Assembly (NCBI GenBank): GCA_016711125.1
Contig: JADJTQ010000002.1
Coordinates: 1,178,001 to 1,242,000, forward strand
Reading direction: 5' to 3'
Source of the DNA: Saprospiraceae bacterium
GTDB taxonomy: Bacteria; Bacteroidota; Bacteroidia; Chitinophagales; Saprospiraceae
DNA: 64,000 nucleotides
The position numbers and the translations under genes were made by a program. Below the pieces are notes generated by a model, which was not told the origin of the DNA, searched no databases, and worked only from the letters and a program-made list of their open reading frames with translations. Positions 62,702-64,000 of this stretch are shown piece after piece (the stretch's first letter is position 1; the number at the start of each line of letters is the position of its first letter).

Positions 62702-62822
62702 AGTTGTCGGCTACTTTTAAGAATGTCTTAAGTCATGCGTTAAAGTCTTACTAAACCTCTTGAATAGGTGGTCACGGGACCCTAAATTCGTGTTGTTTAC
62801 TTTTAGACAAGTTAATGAGACT

Positions 62823-63365
62823 ATGAAAAATTTATTGATTCCGGCAGTATTATGCTTCAATCTATTACTAGTATCCTGTGGGCCAACTTACCGCCCTTTT
62901 ACATCAAGTCTTCAAAATGAGAATGGATGGTCAGAAGACGAATTGAAGCACATTCAATTTTACCTCTCGAATGATATAGTGCTTCGACGAAACCTTAGTA
63001 AGGGTGAAAGTGTGATCGAAGGTGGTAAAATCCGGATCGAAGAAGGTAAGCGAATCGAAGAGATTGTAATCAAAGAAGACACACCTGGTATATTGATATT
63101 TATGCCCAAGGAAGATAGGTTGGCCATATCATTTGAAAATGGCAAAGATAAGTTTCTGATGTTTGGACCGCATCCAAAATGGAACGGGCGCTATATGTTA
63201 CTTGGATCTTCCTGGGATAAACAAGCGGGTGAAGTCACGTACCAGGGCAAGACATACCATACTTCTTCCAAAAGTGCTTATGCCGGATTGTTGGTAGATC
63301 TGGATAAAGTCAGTCGCGTCACGCTTGACCGGCACACGGCAGAAGGTAGAAAAGTTCGATCATAG
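62823..63365 (+). CDS. Lipoprotein of unknown function
   Basis: A 180-residue protein with a lipoprotein signal (LLVSCGPTYRPF). Conserved-looking segments are WSEDELKHIQFYLSNDIVLR and KIRIEEGKRIEEIVIKED in a beta-rich body, and a C-terminal YAGLLVDLDKVSRV. Bacteroidetes genomes hold many similar small lipoproteins; I know no function. I start at ATG 62823; the frame is open to 62760, but that extension has no signal. Stop is 6 bp from the convergent pcm end. Confidence 0.75.
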   Translation: MKNLLIPAVLCFNLLLVSCGPTYRPFTSSLQNENGWSEDELKHIQFYLSNDIVLRRNLSKGESVIEGGKIRIEEGKRIEEIVIKEDTPGILIFMPKEDRLAISFENGKDKFLMFGPHPKWNGRYMLLGSSWDKQAGEVTYQGKTYHTSSKSAYAGLLVDLDKVSRVTLDRHTAEGRKVRS

Positions 63366-63371
63366 TAACCA

Positions 63372-64000
63372 TCATGGGTTAATGCCTTTTAGCAGGGGAA
63401 CGAACCGGAAATAATCAAATTTCTCAGTTTTAAACTTGGCTACATCGATGCGGGTAAGCCGATACATAACTTGTCCTTCCTGATCGCCAACCGGTATCAC
63501 CAGGAGGCCACCAATTGCCAATTGATCTTTCAGCGCTTTGGGAATGGTCTTGGCAGCTGCGGTGACCAATATCTTATCATAGGGAGCAAATCTTTCCAGA
63601 CCTTCCATCCCATCCTTAAGAAACATCCGGATCTGTCCATAGCCCATCTCCTGTAGTAATTTATTTGTTTTGTCGAATAGAGTCTTTTGTCGTTCTATCG
63701 TATAAACCTTTGCACCCATCTCCGCCAACACAGCTGCCTGATATCCCGAACCAGTACCGATTTCCAGTATCTTGTCTTTTGGTTGAATCTCTAACAGATC
63801 TGTCTGATAGGCGACTGTGTAGGGCTGTGATATGGTTTGTTCATTTCCAATTGGAAATGCAGCATCTTGATAGGCCCAATCTTCAAAGGCGCGATCTAAA
63901 AAAGCGTGCCGGGGTATCTTGCCTATTGCAGTGAGAATTCGTGCATTTTTAACTCCTTTGTTTCTTAATGTCTCGACAAGCTTCTTACGAAGTCCTTTGT
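63372..64000 (-). CDS. pcm: Protein-L-isoaspartate O-methyltransferase (5' end outside window)
   Basis: An AdoMet-dependent methyltransferase that repairs isoaspartyl residues. The minus-strand frame is open from base 64000 to the stop at 63372. It shows PRHAFLDRAFEDWAYQDAAF, PIGNEQTISQPYTVAYQTDL, the AdoMet motif ILEIGTGSGYQAAVLAEMGA, DKILVTAAAKTIPKALKDQL and GGLLVIPVGDQEGQ. These are the PCMT signatures. About 209 residues are visible; a few N-terminal residues lie beyond the window edge. Confidence 0.95.
   Translation of the reverse strand, partial: KGLRKKLVETLRNKGVKNARILTAIGKIPRHAFLDRAFEDWAYQDAAFPIGNEQTISQPYTVAYQTDLLEIQPKDKILEIGTGSGYQAAVLAEMGAKVYTIERQKTLFDKTNKLLQEMGYGQIRMFLKDGMEGLERFAPYDKILVTAAAKTIPKALKDQLAIGGLLVIPVGDQEGQVMYRLTRIDVAKFKTEKFDYFRFVPLLKGINP

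Overview
The window is a bacterial chromosome segment from a member of the Bacteroidetes, most likely the Saprospiria (moderate confidence at class level). The signs are the CFB-type promoter motif TAnnTTTG (with TTG 19 nt upstream before rpmH and guaB), a type IX secretion plug protein and a giant cargo with a T9SS sorting tail, a CarboxypepD-type TonB receptor, and the scarcity of strong Shine-Dalgarno sites. There is no rRNA and no CRISPR array, and one tRNA gene.

Layout. 0-14.8 kb is core: 3' end of rho, rpmH-rnpA plus an exported protein, aroQ and recQ on the minus strand, kdsD, a rhomboid protease, an O-antigen ligase-like protein, a Tat-exported Gfo/Idh/MocA oxidoreductase, the pheS-hisS-gatA translation operon, and a LysM lytic transglycosylase behind a sigma-54-like promoter. 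14.8-22.8 kb is accessory: a long non-coding stretch with strong hairpins, a cupredoxin fragment, tRNA-Asn, a GIY-YIG nuclease remnant cut by an IS remnant, short hairpin repeats, then an ArsR-controlled cluster (ArsE-like thioredoxin, truncated rhodanese, COG0701 permease, DinB, ArsF, ArsG, lipoprotein), and a beta-roll protein with an S74 chaperone. 22.8-30.5 kb: two-component system, TonB receptor, OPT transporter, PfkB kinase. 30.6-36.9 kb: a glycan cluster (GT39, DUF2304, two GT4, GT2, Wzt-like ATPase). 37-38.9 kb: inositol oxygenase and an inositol-dehydrogenase-like gene. 39-49 kb: an antitoxin with a broken toxin, a second S74 protein, and a ~2,650-residue T9SS cargo with SdrD-B, malectin, dockerin and cohesin-like modules. 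49.3-55.2 kb: nadA, bacilliredoxin, ggt, class IV aminotransferase, ECF sigma factor and a partner protein. 55.2-62.1 kb is a probable minus-strand operon guaB-mpg-T9SS plug-tolC-hlyD-DUF2064, followed by tadA, a lipoprotein and a partial pcm.

The dominant oddity is that about fifteen otherwise well-conserved genes, including kdsD and nadA, are broken by single-base indels, mostly in homopolymers, four reading frames carry one in-frame stop, and the tRNA has an extra base in its acceptor stem. I read most of these as base-calling or assembly errors, not decay. They are annotated across their full span with the break position given. Truncations beside repeats (rhodanese, toxin, cupredoxin, GIY-YIG) look like genuine remnants.
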